Shown here: positions 1-7,779 of the stretch, one piece after another
Layout: each line of letters starts with the position of its first letter
Numbering within the stretch: position 1 is the stretch's first letter
Assembly: GCA_023375785.1 (NCBI GenBank)
Contig: SZWC01003551.1
Location: 110,911-141,763, forward strand
Reading direction: 5' to 3'
Length of the DNA: 30,853 nucleotides
DNA from: Penium margaritaceum
Lineage: Eukaryota; Streptophyta; Zygnematophyceae; Desmidiales; Peniaceae
Made by a program: the position numbers and the translations under genes
The notes under the pieces: model-generated
Seen by the model: only the letters and a program-made list of their open reading frames with translations
Databases searched by the model: none
Told to the model about the DNA's origin: nothing

Positions 1-19
1 CCCCCCCCCCCCCCCCCCC
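1..19. repeat. Poly-C homopolymer at window edge
   Basis: Nineteen consecutive C at the window edge. The sequence directly after it aligns with G2 from about 6219, where the matching homopolymer is only six C (6213-6218). It is therefore an expanded or mis-assembled C-run inside the RNase H/RT-connection part of gypsy element G1, not a separate element. Confidence 0.8.
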
Positions 20-833
20 AAATCCACTGGGTGGTTTTCTGGGTGAGATTAGAGGGAGGCGCTGGCACCCATGAGTCATCCTTTACGAATCGACGGTAGT
101 AGTTGCAGAAGCCCAAAAACACCTAGAATTCCCACACATTTGTGGGTATCAGCCAGTTAGTGACTGCCTCGACCTTTTCAAATCCATGGTGATCTGTCCA
201 CCGCCGACAATGTGGCCCAAAAACTTGATCAAATGGCTACTAAAAATGCATTTGAGACTTTTCCCAAAAGATTCTCTTTGTAAAATCTCAAGAACGTTTC
301 CGAGATATCCATTGTGCTCCTTTTGGATGCGAATGTTCAGCAGGATGTCGTTGAGTTACAAGCAACAAAGTTCTCAAGGTACACGCAAAAAACATTGTTC
401 ATCGCCGCCATGAATATTGCTTGGAAATTTGTGGGTCCAAATGGCATGTCCATGAACTCAAAGTACCTGTATCTGGTATGGAATGTTGTCTTCTTGACAT
501 CCTTATCAGATACGTTGATCTCATGATAGCCGCTGCGTAAATCGATTTTACTGGGAATTCAAGCCCCATAAATTTGATTGAAAAGTTCATCTGCTCATGG
601 GAGGGAGTAGCAGTTCTTGATGGTGATGTCGTTCAACGCTCTGTAGTCTACACACATCTGCATCTCTCCAGTTTTGTTTTTCACAAAAGGTATCGGTGCT
701 GCAAAGAGATACGTGGAGGACTTGATGAACCCATAATTGAGCATCTTGTCTAGCTACTTTTTTAGCTTGGTTAGCTTGTGATCAATCATCCGATAGTTCC
801 ATTTCACTGCCGGTCTGCTATCCAGATTCATGT
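20..833 (-). pseudogene. Gypsy G1 reverse transcriptase (decayed, continues off the left edge)
   Basis: Minus-strand Ty3/gypsy reverse transcriptase relic, which would copy element RNA into cDNA. Several short reading frames must be read across stops and shifts. Visible family motifs are 'CVDYRALNDITIKNCYSLP' (fingers; about 600-660), 'SKIDLRSGYHEI' with the first catalytic Asp (about 515-550), 'TTFHTRYRYFEFMDMPFG' (about 440-490), and 'IKFLGHIVGGG' in the thumb/connection (about 220-250). The YxDD box is ruined: the frame shifts just before it and the other frame reads 'NDILLN'. Protease and gag of the same element lie at higher coordinates, the correct order for a minus-strand element. RNase H and integrase would lie to the left of the window. 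It is clearly non-functional. Confidence 0.9.
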
Positions 834-1200
834 CTATCTGATGGTCAATATTGCGTGGCGGTGGTAGCTCCCTGGAAGTTTGTCAAGAAGAAACCCTTCA
901 AACTCCTCGATGAGTTTTGGAAACTCCTTTGCTACTGTTGTGAACTTCTCAAGCATCGAGATCGTCCATGTCACTTTGGCCGCTGTAATTTCTTCGGATT
1001 CCCCTGCTTCCACATGGACTAGCCATGCTTGGGCTTTGCACTTCAGGTGTTTCTTGGCTATGTCCAGAGATATTAGCTGGTGTTTTGCAACTTTTGTAGC
1101 TTCCACTGTTGCTTCTACCCCTACTGCTTCCCGTAACCACCGTTGTGTCGTGGGTTTCTTGACCAAAGATAAGTGTTTTTTTCTACCATTCATGTTGACA
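834..1200 (-). pseudogene. Gypsy G1 protease-RT linker region
   Basis: An open minus-strand frame of 119 codons ends in 'FPKLIEEFEGFLLDKLPGS', the segment that precedes reverse transcriptase in Ty3/gypsy Pol (family pattern FPELFEEF...LP). Upstream residues are the variable spacer between protease and RT. G2 carries the homologous stretch at about 7060-7204 ('FATLIKEFKGVFPTNCLES'). The frame ends shortly before the RT finger region and RT then resumes after a shift. It has no independent function. The plus-strand open frame over the same bases is a shadow. Confidence 0.75.
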
Positions 1201-1736
1201 TAGATTGCTCCACTGCTCCGGTTAACCTACGGATTGTGCTGGTATGAGAAATCTCACCAGAGGATAATTTTGTTGTCGCTCATTGGACAAGTCCTCTAGA
1301 CCGTTACGTGTAGATCTCTGATTTGCAACCAAAGTGGTTTGTGGAATCAACCAATGTGCATTCATCGGTCACAGATTTTCTTGTGAACACTCTCGGTTCA
1401 GTATCTAAACCCAGCTTCTAAATCATATTGTTACTGGCAAAATTGTGAAAAGATCCACCATCCAGTATTGCCACTACCATTCTACGACTCTTACAACTCC
1501 TCGGTTGCACTCGTAACACTATCCCTGGTTGGCCATCCTTGTATCCCTCCTCGAAATTCGCAATCTCAGGAACCCTTGTCTGTGGCAATGTGAGCCGCTC
1601 AGATGGGCGACCGGTCGGTGTAGACATTTCTAACCGGACAGGAGCCCCACTGTCTTCTCCTACCCTTGTTGTTTCCTGACTCTTTGCTATTTCTCTGTGA
1701 CCTCCCCTCCTTCTTGGCTTGCTGTTGCCGCTTTCA
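1201..1736 (-). pseudogene. Gypsy G1 aspartic protease region
   Basis: Minus-strand relic of the retropepsin-like protease that would cleave Gag-Pol. The 108-codon frame at 1418-1744 ends with 'MVVAILDGGSFHNFASNNMI'. The active-site triad is Asp-Gly-Gly (1454-1462) rather than the textbook Asp-Ser/Thr-Gly, followed by the usual hydrophobic-Asn-Phe context. G2 also has DGG, so this may be ancestral in the family rather than a new lesion. The N-terminal part of the frame is the low-complexity Gag-protease spacer. The flap and second hydrophobic half (about 1200-1417) are not in a clean frame. Confidence 0.75.
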
Positions 1737-2760
1737 ACCATCACGTGAGATATGGCCTGGCTTCACGTAGGTCCAGTAGAGTCAATGATGGCGCTGATTG
1801 ATGGCATCAATCTCCATTGGAGACGAGGTTTCTGTCAAGTGCAACGTTCCTCCGCCACGATAAGGATTGTGGCCTTGGAGTCACCAGCCATTCGATTCCT
1901 ATATCCAAGAGTTGTGGTTGGCACTGTCGATGCGTTCGGCTGCTATGATTATTCACAAAAAGTTGTCTCCGAAAATGACAATTACTTACAAAACATCTCA
2001 CTTGACACAATTGTTGTAGTAGAAACACATTTTTTTAGGGACAAGGTCATTCCTGGTGATGATTTTGCGGAACGCCGAGCGTACTCTGCCACGTTGGACT
2101 ACTGACACAGACGTTAGAGTCTATATTGTGTGTCACACTTCTTGTTCAACTTCCAAAAACAAGCAATTGAAGTGCGTGTAAAGTCGCTCCTTTTTTTTAT
2201 GGCATGAGAAAGTCATGTCGCATCAGATTATCTGCGTGAGAAGTAGTACGCCTACGGTTGACGATGTGAGAGCGGTCGCGTGAGCCATTGATCCAGCTCC
2301 GCCAATCTCCTGCTGCCGTTGGATTGGATGACAAAGTAAAAGCCGTGCCATGCATCAGCAATGCCACGAGGTCAATTTTCTCCTCGTCGTTCAACCCAAC
2401 AGCAGTGAAGTACACCTCCAAACTCGTCAGCCACATCCTGACTGTTGGTCCCTTGGAGTTTGCAAGATCGCACGGCTTAAAACATTCCTGTCGAATGCAG
2501 GGTTCACTGAATAGTTGTAACTTTCTCTCTGTGAGCATTGCCTTTTGCACACTAGATACTCAAAGGACCTCCATCACCACATTGAGTTGTTGGATCAGAT
2601 GGGTGTTGAGGCCCTTGAATTGCGAAGGGTTTGCTGAGCTTGAGAGGTCCATCAATGGATTAGTCTTCGGGTTCTTTGGCGCTACACCATTCATTGTAAA
2701 CGTTGTCTCTGCCATTTGGAGAGTGTTGCGCTTTGTGTGCTGCTGACCCGGCATCACCAA
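1737..2760 (-). pseudogene. Gypsy G1 gag with ruined zinc knuckle
   Basis: Minus-strand Gag (capsid/nucleocapsid) relic. From the Met at 2760 the frame is open apart from one stop at about 2560. The 2197-2550 part contains the capsid-like 'VRMWLTSLEVYFTAVGLND' and 'VALLMHGTAF', typical of retrotransposon gag. Between 2195 and 1810 frames are broken. The tail 'PMEIDAINQ' precedes a zinc knuckle at 1737-1778 reading 'YWTYVKPGHISRDG': the spacing fits CX2CX4HX4C, but only the His survives (Cys to Tyr, Cys to Tyr, Cys to Gly). The two Tyr codons are TAC, one G-to-A step from TGC. The start is chosen because it is the first ATG after the PBS leader. Confidence 0.8.
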
Positions 2761-2920
2761 AGTACTCGCCGAGGACTGCTTTTAGTCACCGCTACACTCC
2801 CTCCGTGCACCATTATTGTCAGAAATTCTATGGTAAAATGAAGGGTGGAGATGCACCCATGACTCGTGCGAGGTTTTCGTCAAGTAACTAGTGCATGGGT
2901 TGTCCCTCCAACGCCATTGC

Positions 2921-2932
2921 GCTTTGATACCA
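2921..2932 (-). promoter_or_regulatory. Primer-binding site of G1 (initiator tRNA-Met type)
   Basis: On the minus strand the bases read 'TGGTATCAAAGC', an 11/12 match to the plant initiator tRNA-Met PBS 'TGGTATCAGAGC'. It lies two bases inside the end of the 5' LTR and about 160 bp before the gag start, exactly where first-strand synthesis would be primed. Confidence 0.85.
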
Positions 2933-2934
2933 AG

Positions 2935-3487
2935 TGTTACACTAAGCGGAATGTAGGTGGTTCATGGGGATGAGGTGCGGGCCAAAAGACTATTTGGGTA
3001 TGTGGGACAAATGGATGCTTTGTATTAAGCACTGAGTGTACTTTGATGGCAGTTTTTGAGTGATTTGAGCACATACATACAATGCCAAGAATGAGAGTAA
3101 GGCATGTATGAGACAATCGATGTTCAAGTTGAGCAACGCGTAGGGGATGGCACCACGAGTAGCTGATTCAAGAGGCTTTGCCAAGAAGTTAGGGGGCTTC
3201 GAGAATATTGAGGTGCATCTTTCCAAAATTCTAGTACCATCAAGAAGACGACTATACAATATTGAAATGTTGATATGGTTTGCGAAACTTGTATCAACCG
3301 TTCTGGAAGGTAGGCAAAGTTTTCAGAAACTTTAGGAACAGAACACCAAAGGTCTGGGTAGTTTGCCAAAATGCCCTCGGCCATGCGGAGTAGAAATCCA
3401 GAAGTCGTCACGTGGTGGGCAATGAATGTAAGGAAAGAAACATCCAATCGCAAAGTTTAGAGACCTGTGTACATCAGGGGCATAATA
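2935..3487 (-). repeat. 5' LTR of gypsy G1 (LTR A)
   Basis: A 553-bp LTR on the minus strand, recognised by end-to-end alignability with LTR B and LTR C. Its 3' end reads '...TTAGTGTAACA', two bases before the PBS. Its 5' end is degraded ('TTATTATGCCCCTGA' where LTR C has 'TGTTACGTC'). Shared landmarks include a 'TTCTGGAAGG' box (3301-3310), 'GCATGGCCGAGGGCATTTTGG' spread over 3364-3384, and the terminal block with 'ACCACCTACATTCC'. Divergence from B and C is large by eye, perhaps a quarter to a third of sites. Small open frames inside it are chance. Confidence 0.85.
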
Positions 3488-4027
3488 AAACATAGGTGGT
3501 TAACAAGGATGAGGTGGAGGCTAAACGATGATTTGAGGATTCAGGACAAATGGATGATTCGTGTTGAATATCAAATGTACTTTGTTGACAATTGTCAAGT
3601 GATTCCAGCACATATACAAAATGGAAACAATGAGAATGAGGCAAATGTTGGGTCCTTGTTGCTTGAGCCAAGCGACACGTGCAAGGTCATGCGGTGAGTG
3701 ACTATTTTGAGAAGCTCCACCGAGAAGTCGGGGTGATTCAAGAATTCTGAGATGCTTCTTTCTTAAAGTCTAGCTCTCTCAAGAAGTCGATCGAACAACA
3801 TTAAAAAATTGACATAGTTTGTGACTCTTCTATCAAACTTTCTAGAAGGTGGTCGGAGTTTGTCAGAAACGTTTTGCACGGAACACTGGAAGTTGGGGCA
3901 GTTGGCCAAAATTCCCTCGGCCAAACAGCGTAAAATTCCTAAAGCTGACGCGCGGTGGGCTACGACGGTGATGATCAAAATTCCCACTCGTGGAGTTTAA
4001 GGACTCGTGTGTGTCAGGGATATAACA
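3488..4027 (-). repeat. 3' LTR of gypsy G2 (LTR B)
   Basis: A 540-bp LTR homologous to LTRs A and C. In element orientation it begins 'TGTTATATCCCTGAC' right after a purine-rich tract and ends near 'AACCACCTATGTTTT', where it meets LTR A directly. It has lost roughly the last dozen bases including the 'TAACA' terminus that A and C keep. It contains the palindromic 'TTCTAGAA' at 3840-3847, also in LTR C. It would supply polyadenylation for G2. Confidence 0.85.
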
Positions 4028-4029
4028 CA

Positions 4030-4040
4030 TCTCTCCTCTT
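4030..4040 (-). promoter_or_regulatory. Polypurine tract of G2
   Basis: The minus strand reads 'AAGAGGAGAGA' two bases before the first base of LTR B. A purine run immediately upstream of the 3' LTR is the standard plus-strand primer of LTR retroelements. Confidence 0.7.
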
Positions 4041-4562
4041 AGCAGCGATGTCGTGGCACACTAGCAGACGTAGGACGGTGAGGACGGTAGCAGCCATTGA
4101 TGAGGTGATTGACATCTCAGAGGTTGTCATATAACTCCTGGCTGGTGTGCGTGGCGCCATAGCCATGCCACTTGACCAGATGTTTGGTCTTTCTTTTACG
4201 GTGTTGATGTCTGAGGATGTCTTCAATCACGTACTCCGTATCCCCGTCCACTTGTACAGGAGGTGGAGGTGCGACGCCTCTTCCAAGGAATTTTGTACCG
4301 GGATCTTTGTAGTTCTTGAGTTTGATGATGTGGATGACTAGATGTATTGCCATGATTTCAGGTAGGAAAATTTGGGTGACAATCAGGGTTTGTATTTGTT
4401 CGATCTCAAATGGTCCCAACCAGCAGGATTTGAGCTTCACAAAATCCTGTCCTTGGATTTTGATGTTCTTCAAGTTGAGGAGGATGGGACCGCCTGTGCT
4501 GAACACATCATTGTTACGATGCCGTTCGGTCGCTTCCTTCATAGCTACTCGATTCTTTGTGA
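4041..4562 (-). pseudogene. Gypsy G2 integrase C-terminus and chromodomain
   Basis: The minus-strand 141-codon frame covers the end of integrase and a chromodomain, the targeting module that defines chromoviruses by binding modified histone tails. 'LLNLKNIKIQG', 'KLKSCWLGPFEIEQI' and 'VQVDGDTEYVIEDIL' match the integrase tail and entry to the chromodomain. The chromodomain (about 4117-4245) continues 'HLVKWHGYGATHTSQELYDNL'. The first two aromatic-cage positions are present (Tyr, Trp), but the third, normally Trp in 'WEP', is Gln. A stop follows, and degraded sequence runs to the polypurine tract. The equivalent in G3 keeps the Trp. Confidence 0.88.
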
Positions 4563-5002
4563 GATCCTGTCGTATTTCCTCCCGAACGCTTGTTAAATTC
4601 TATGATGGATTTCAACTGTAGGAATGTCGCTCTGACTTTGTAGTCCAGTTGGTGTAGCAAAAAGTTCTTTGTACACTACCTCAAAAGAAATTTTCTCAGT
4701 TGCGGTGGAATTGGCAAAGTTATGTGCGAGTTCGGCGGTTGAAATTTTTGCCACCCAATTGGTNCGGTTGCTTCCTTCATAGCTACTCAATTCTTTGTGA
4801 GGGCCTGTTGTATTTCCTCCCAAACACTTGTTGAATTTCTATGATGGATGTCGACTGTAGGAATGTCGCTCTGACTTTGTAGTCCAGTTGGTGTAGCAAA
4901 AAGTTCTTTGTACACTACCTCAAAAGAAATTTTCTCAGTTGCGGTGGAATTGGCAAAGTTATGTGCGAGTTCGGCGGTTGAAATTTTTGCCACCCAATTG
5001 GT
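4527..5002. repeat. 238/239-bp direct duplication around a single N, probable assembly artefact
   Basis: Bases 4527-4763 and 4765-5002 are two copies of the same stretch of the G2 integrase, separated by one N at 4764. The last 143 bases (4621-4763 and 4860-5002) are identical. The first about 95 differ at a number of positions and by one base in length. A single N between overlapping, partly divergent copies is what an unmerged contig overlap or two haplotypes would leave. A genuine tandem duplication is less likely. Confidence 0.85.
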
Positions 5003-5476
5003 TCTGTGGCGCTTGCATAAAGTACGGAGAAGTTGTTTGAGCGACTGATGGGTCCGCTCGGTTTGCCCGTCGGTCTAAGGATGGAACACCATTGATAGCT
5101 GGATCCGACTGCCACCATGCATCATGAGTTTGTGCCAAAAATGGCTGGTGAAGCAGTTGTCTCTGTCGCTGATGATGGTACATGGCACACAGTGCAGTCG
5201 CACAATCTGGTTGAAAAACAATTGTGTTGTTCCTTCTGCGTTGAATGTGGTAATCATCAGAATGAAGTGCGACATTTTTTAAAATGTATCCACCACAACA
5301 AGGATAGTGTCGTACCACGTAGAGGTGTCGGGCAGTCGCGTCGCAAAATCCATGCTGATGTCAGCCCATGGTTCCGTTAGAACAGGTAGAGGTTGAGGTA
5401 GACTAGGTGGACGCGTGTGATGAGATTTTTGTCTCTGAGAGGTGTCGCAAGATTTGCTGTAAATCTTGCGACACAT
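4593..5476 (-). pseudogene. Gypsy G2 integrase catalytic core
   Basis: Minus-strand DDE integrase core, which inserts the cDNA into host DNA. In order: 'WADISMDFATRLPDTS' with the first Asp (about 5330-5375), 'TIISDRDNCFTSHFWHKL' with the second Asp (about 5145-5200), and 'TDGQTERTHQSLKQLL' with the catalytic Glu (about 5030-5078), then 'STAELAHNFANSTATEKI'. All three acidic residues remain. One stop interrupts 'HP*TDG' (5075-5077), where relatives have Gln, so CAG became TAG. Small frame changes occur near 5280 and 5100. The C-terminal part is present twice because of the duplication at 4527-5002. Confidence 0.9.
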
Positions 5477-5760
5477 AAGGCTGTCACATCAGTCTGCATC
5501 TTGTCCCACCAGTGGTACTTTGTCAGTTTCTTGAGTGTTTGGTCTTCGCCAAAGTGTTCACCCGGAATGGTGTTATGAAATTCCTCCACCAGCATTCTCC
5601 ATAGTTCCTTTTTGGTGAGGGACAATGACTTGGAAAATGAATTGACGTCTCCAGTACGGATCATCGAACCAGAATTTGGTTTTGTCCTACTCACTGAACT
5701 CCTTGTAGCCCTTTGCAAACATCCTCGTAAAAGACGGGTCTTGTTCGGCAAGCAACGTGT
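5377..5760 (-). pseudogene. Gypsy G2 integrase zinc-binding domain with inserted hairpin
   Basis: The minus-strand 124-codon frame includes 'EFHNTIPGEHFGEDQTLKKL' and 'YHWWDKMQTDVTALC'. This is the His-His part of the HHCC N-terminal integrase domain, in the family's H(N)TxxxGHxGxxKT...YYWP pattern, with the second His preserved in 'EHFG'. The Cys-Cys half follows in another frame as 'SKSCDTSQRQKSHHTRP', in which the last Cys of CxxC is Ser. Between the two halves sits a perfect 14-bp hairpin (5442-5474) that seems to have added bases and broken the frame. Confidence 0.85.
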
Positions 5761-6379
5761 TCATCTTGGTCATTGAGTTTTGTCATCGACTCAGAGTATT
5801 TGCCGGATTATGTTCCCAGTTTGATACTCAATGTCTTATCCAGACTCGAGGAAATCCATCCATCAACTCTGTCAACAACTGAGATTTGGCTCGGTCCTGA
5901 GGTGTTTTAGGGCGTGATGCACGGTGCGGAGGATGCATCGCCGACATTCCAAGAAGCACTGCCATGTTTTGAACGAGTGCACGATTATGCGCATTTCTTT
6001 TCTGTGCACTGTGCAATTCACTTCCGGCTCGCATAGTTTTCAAGTATCCAACCGGTTGATCTCCACTGCCGTTATCCTGGACAAGAACGACTTCTATGGC
6101 TCAATCAGAGGTGTCACTGGACATGATTTAGTCCACCATTGGATCTACCTATCCTAAGGCCGGCACCAAGTTCAGAACGTTTCTCAGAGAGTTCAACACC
6201 TACATTCGTTATCCCCCCAATTCCACTCAGTGGTTTTCTGGGTGAGATCGAAGAGACGCATTGACACTTACAAGTAATCCTTTACGATTCAACAATAGTA
6301 GTTAAAAAAAGCCTAAACATACTTGGAAGTCCCAAACTTTGGTATGTCTTGGCCAACTGACAACCGCCTCCATGGTCAT
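5761..6379 (-). pseudogene. Gypsy G2 RT connection and RNase H (heavily decayed)
   Basis: This stretch lies between RT and integrase and corresponds to the RT tether and RNase H, which degrades template RNA. Readable pieces on the minus strand are 'LVQDNGSGDQPVGYLKTMRA' (about 6015-6080, the 'VLxQDxxGxxxPVAYxSRK' RNase H block) and 'VSNWEHNPANTLSR' (about 5785-5830, the family's 'PGxxNxxADALSR' end). Many stops and at least two shifts separate them. The 71- and 77-codon frames here are fragments or shadows. The G1 homologue starts at window position 20. Confidence 0.75.
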
Positions 6380-7030
6380 TCATCCACCGCCGATGATGTT
6401 GCCCAGAAACTCGATCGAATAGCGATCAAAGTCGCACTTCGAGTGTTTTCTGGAAAAACACATCTTTCTTTTTAAAATCTTGAGAGCTTCTTCAAGGTGT
6501 CCACTACGTTCTTCTGGGGTGCTGTTGTACACCTGGATGTTGTCAAGATACACGACAACAAAGTCATGAGATATGGGCAAATTATGTTGTTCATCGCGTT
6601 CATGAATGTTGCGGGGGCATTTGTGAGTTCAAGCGGCATAACCATAAATTCAAAGTTCCCATGTCTGGTGCGGAATGCTGTCTTCTCACATTCCACATCT
6701 GATATGCGGGTTTTATGACAGTCACTGCACAGGTCGATTTTGCTGAAAATCCAGGCCCCCTGGAGTGGGTCAAAATGTTTGTCTGCTTGTGAGAGGTGGT
6801 ACCGGTTCTTGAAGGGTATGTTTTTCGATGCTTGGTATTCCACGCACATCCGCATCTCTCCGGTTTTCTTTTTCACAAAAAGTACAGGTACTGCATATGG
6901 ATACATAGAGGGTCATATGAACCCCTAGCCGAGCATCTCGTCCAGCTTTTTCTTGAGTTCTGCTAGCTTGTGATTTCTCATCCCATAGGTCCCTTTTACA
7001 GTCGGTCTGCTGACCAGCTTCATATCTGTC
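6380..7030 (-). pseudogene. Gypsy G2 reverse transcriptase
   Basis: Minus-strand Ty3/gypsy RT relic in two overlapping frames (6472-6906 and 6380-6580), so at least one frameshift lies near 6575. Motifs in order: 'VLFVKKKTGEMRMCVEYQA' (fingers), 'GAWIFSKIDLCSDCHKTRI' with the first catalytic Asp, 'AFRTRHGNFEFMVMPLELTN' (family TPFGLxN), 'DFVVVYLDNIQVYNSTPEE', and 'YSIEFLGNIIGGG'. The polymerase box at 6539-6550 is Tyr-Leu-Asp-Asn, not Tyr-x-Asp-Asp. AAC for GAC is a single G-to-A change that by itself would be expected to abolish activity. Confidence 0.92.
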
Positions 7031-7512
7031 TGATGTTTGATGTTCTGTTACGGGATAGCTCTCAAGGCAGTTCGTCGGGAAAACCCCTTTGAACTCCTTG
7101 ATGAGTGTTGCAAACTTCTTTTGTACGGCTGTGAACTTCTCAGATGTCAAGGCCGTTGGTGTTGCCTTGACAGGTGTGATTTCTTCTGGCTTGCTTGCTT
7201 CCACGTCGACTAGCCACGCTTAAGCTCTACATTTCAAGCATCGCTTGGCCACGTCCAGAGATTTTGGTTGGCATTTTGTGGATGTCACAAATTCCTTTGC
7301 TACTTCCAGCTTTGGTGCTTCCAGTAACCGCCACTGCATCCGATGTCGATTGTCCAAAGGCAGCTGTCACTTTCTACCGTTAATGCTAACGTGAACTGAC
7401 CCGCTCCTCCAATCAACACGTAGATTATGCTAGTACAAGAAATCCCACCCGATGATGATTTTGTGGCCGCTCATTCAGCAAGTCGTCCAGACTATAATAT
7501 CATGCAAATTTC
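7031..7512 (-). pseudogene. Gypsy G2 protease-RT linker
   Basis: Minus-strand spacer between protease and RT, homologous to 834-1200 in G1. The recognisable part is 'EASKPEEITPVKATPTALTS' and then 'FATLIKEFKGVFPTNCLES' (7204 down to about 7060), which leads into RT. From 7205 to 7512 no frame stays open and only patchy similarity to G1 is visible. It has no function of its own. Confidence 0.65.
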
Positions 7513-7779
7513 CTACCTGCAGTTAGAGTGGTTTGCAAAGTCAGTGGACCTAAAGTTGTCCATCGATGGTTTGAAGAAACAGGGATGTTCTTCAAACATC
7601 CCTGGTTTGTTCAACAAACCCAGCTTCCAAACCATTTCATTGCTGATAAAACTTTCAAAAGCTCCCCCATCCAGTAATGCTGGTACCATTTTGTGACTTT
7701 TGCAACCCTTGGCTAGTACAATCACCGTTTGATTGTCCTCGCATCCCTTGTCAGACTTCGCGATATCAGGAGAACTCAT
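7513..7779 (-). pseudogene. Gypsy G2 aspartic protease
   Basis: Minus-strand 88-codon frame. Its core, 'MVPALLDGGAFESFISNEMV', is the retropepsin active-site loop with triad Asp-Gly-Gly, followed by 'WKLGLLNKPGMFEEHP'. G1 has the same triad at the same place. The second part of the domain is interrupted by stops below 7513. The codons after 'WKLG' overlap a nest of perfect short inverted repeats (7570-7620), so residues there may have been created by hairpin-templated change. Confidence 0.8.
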
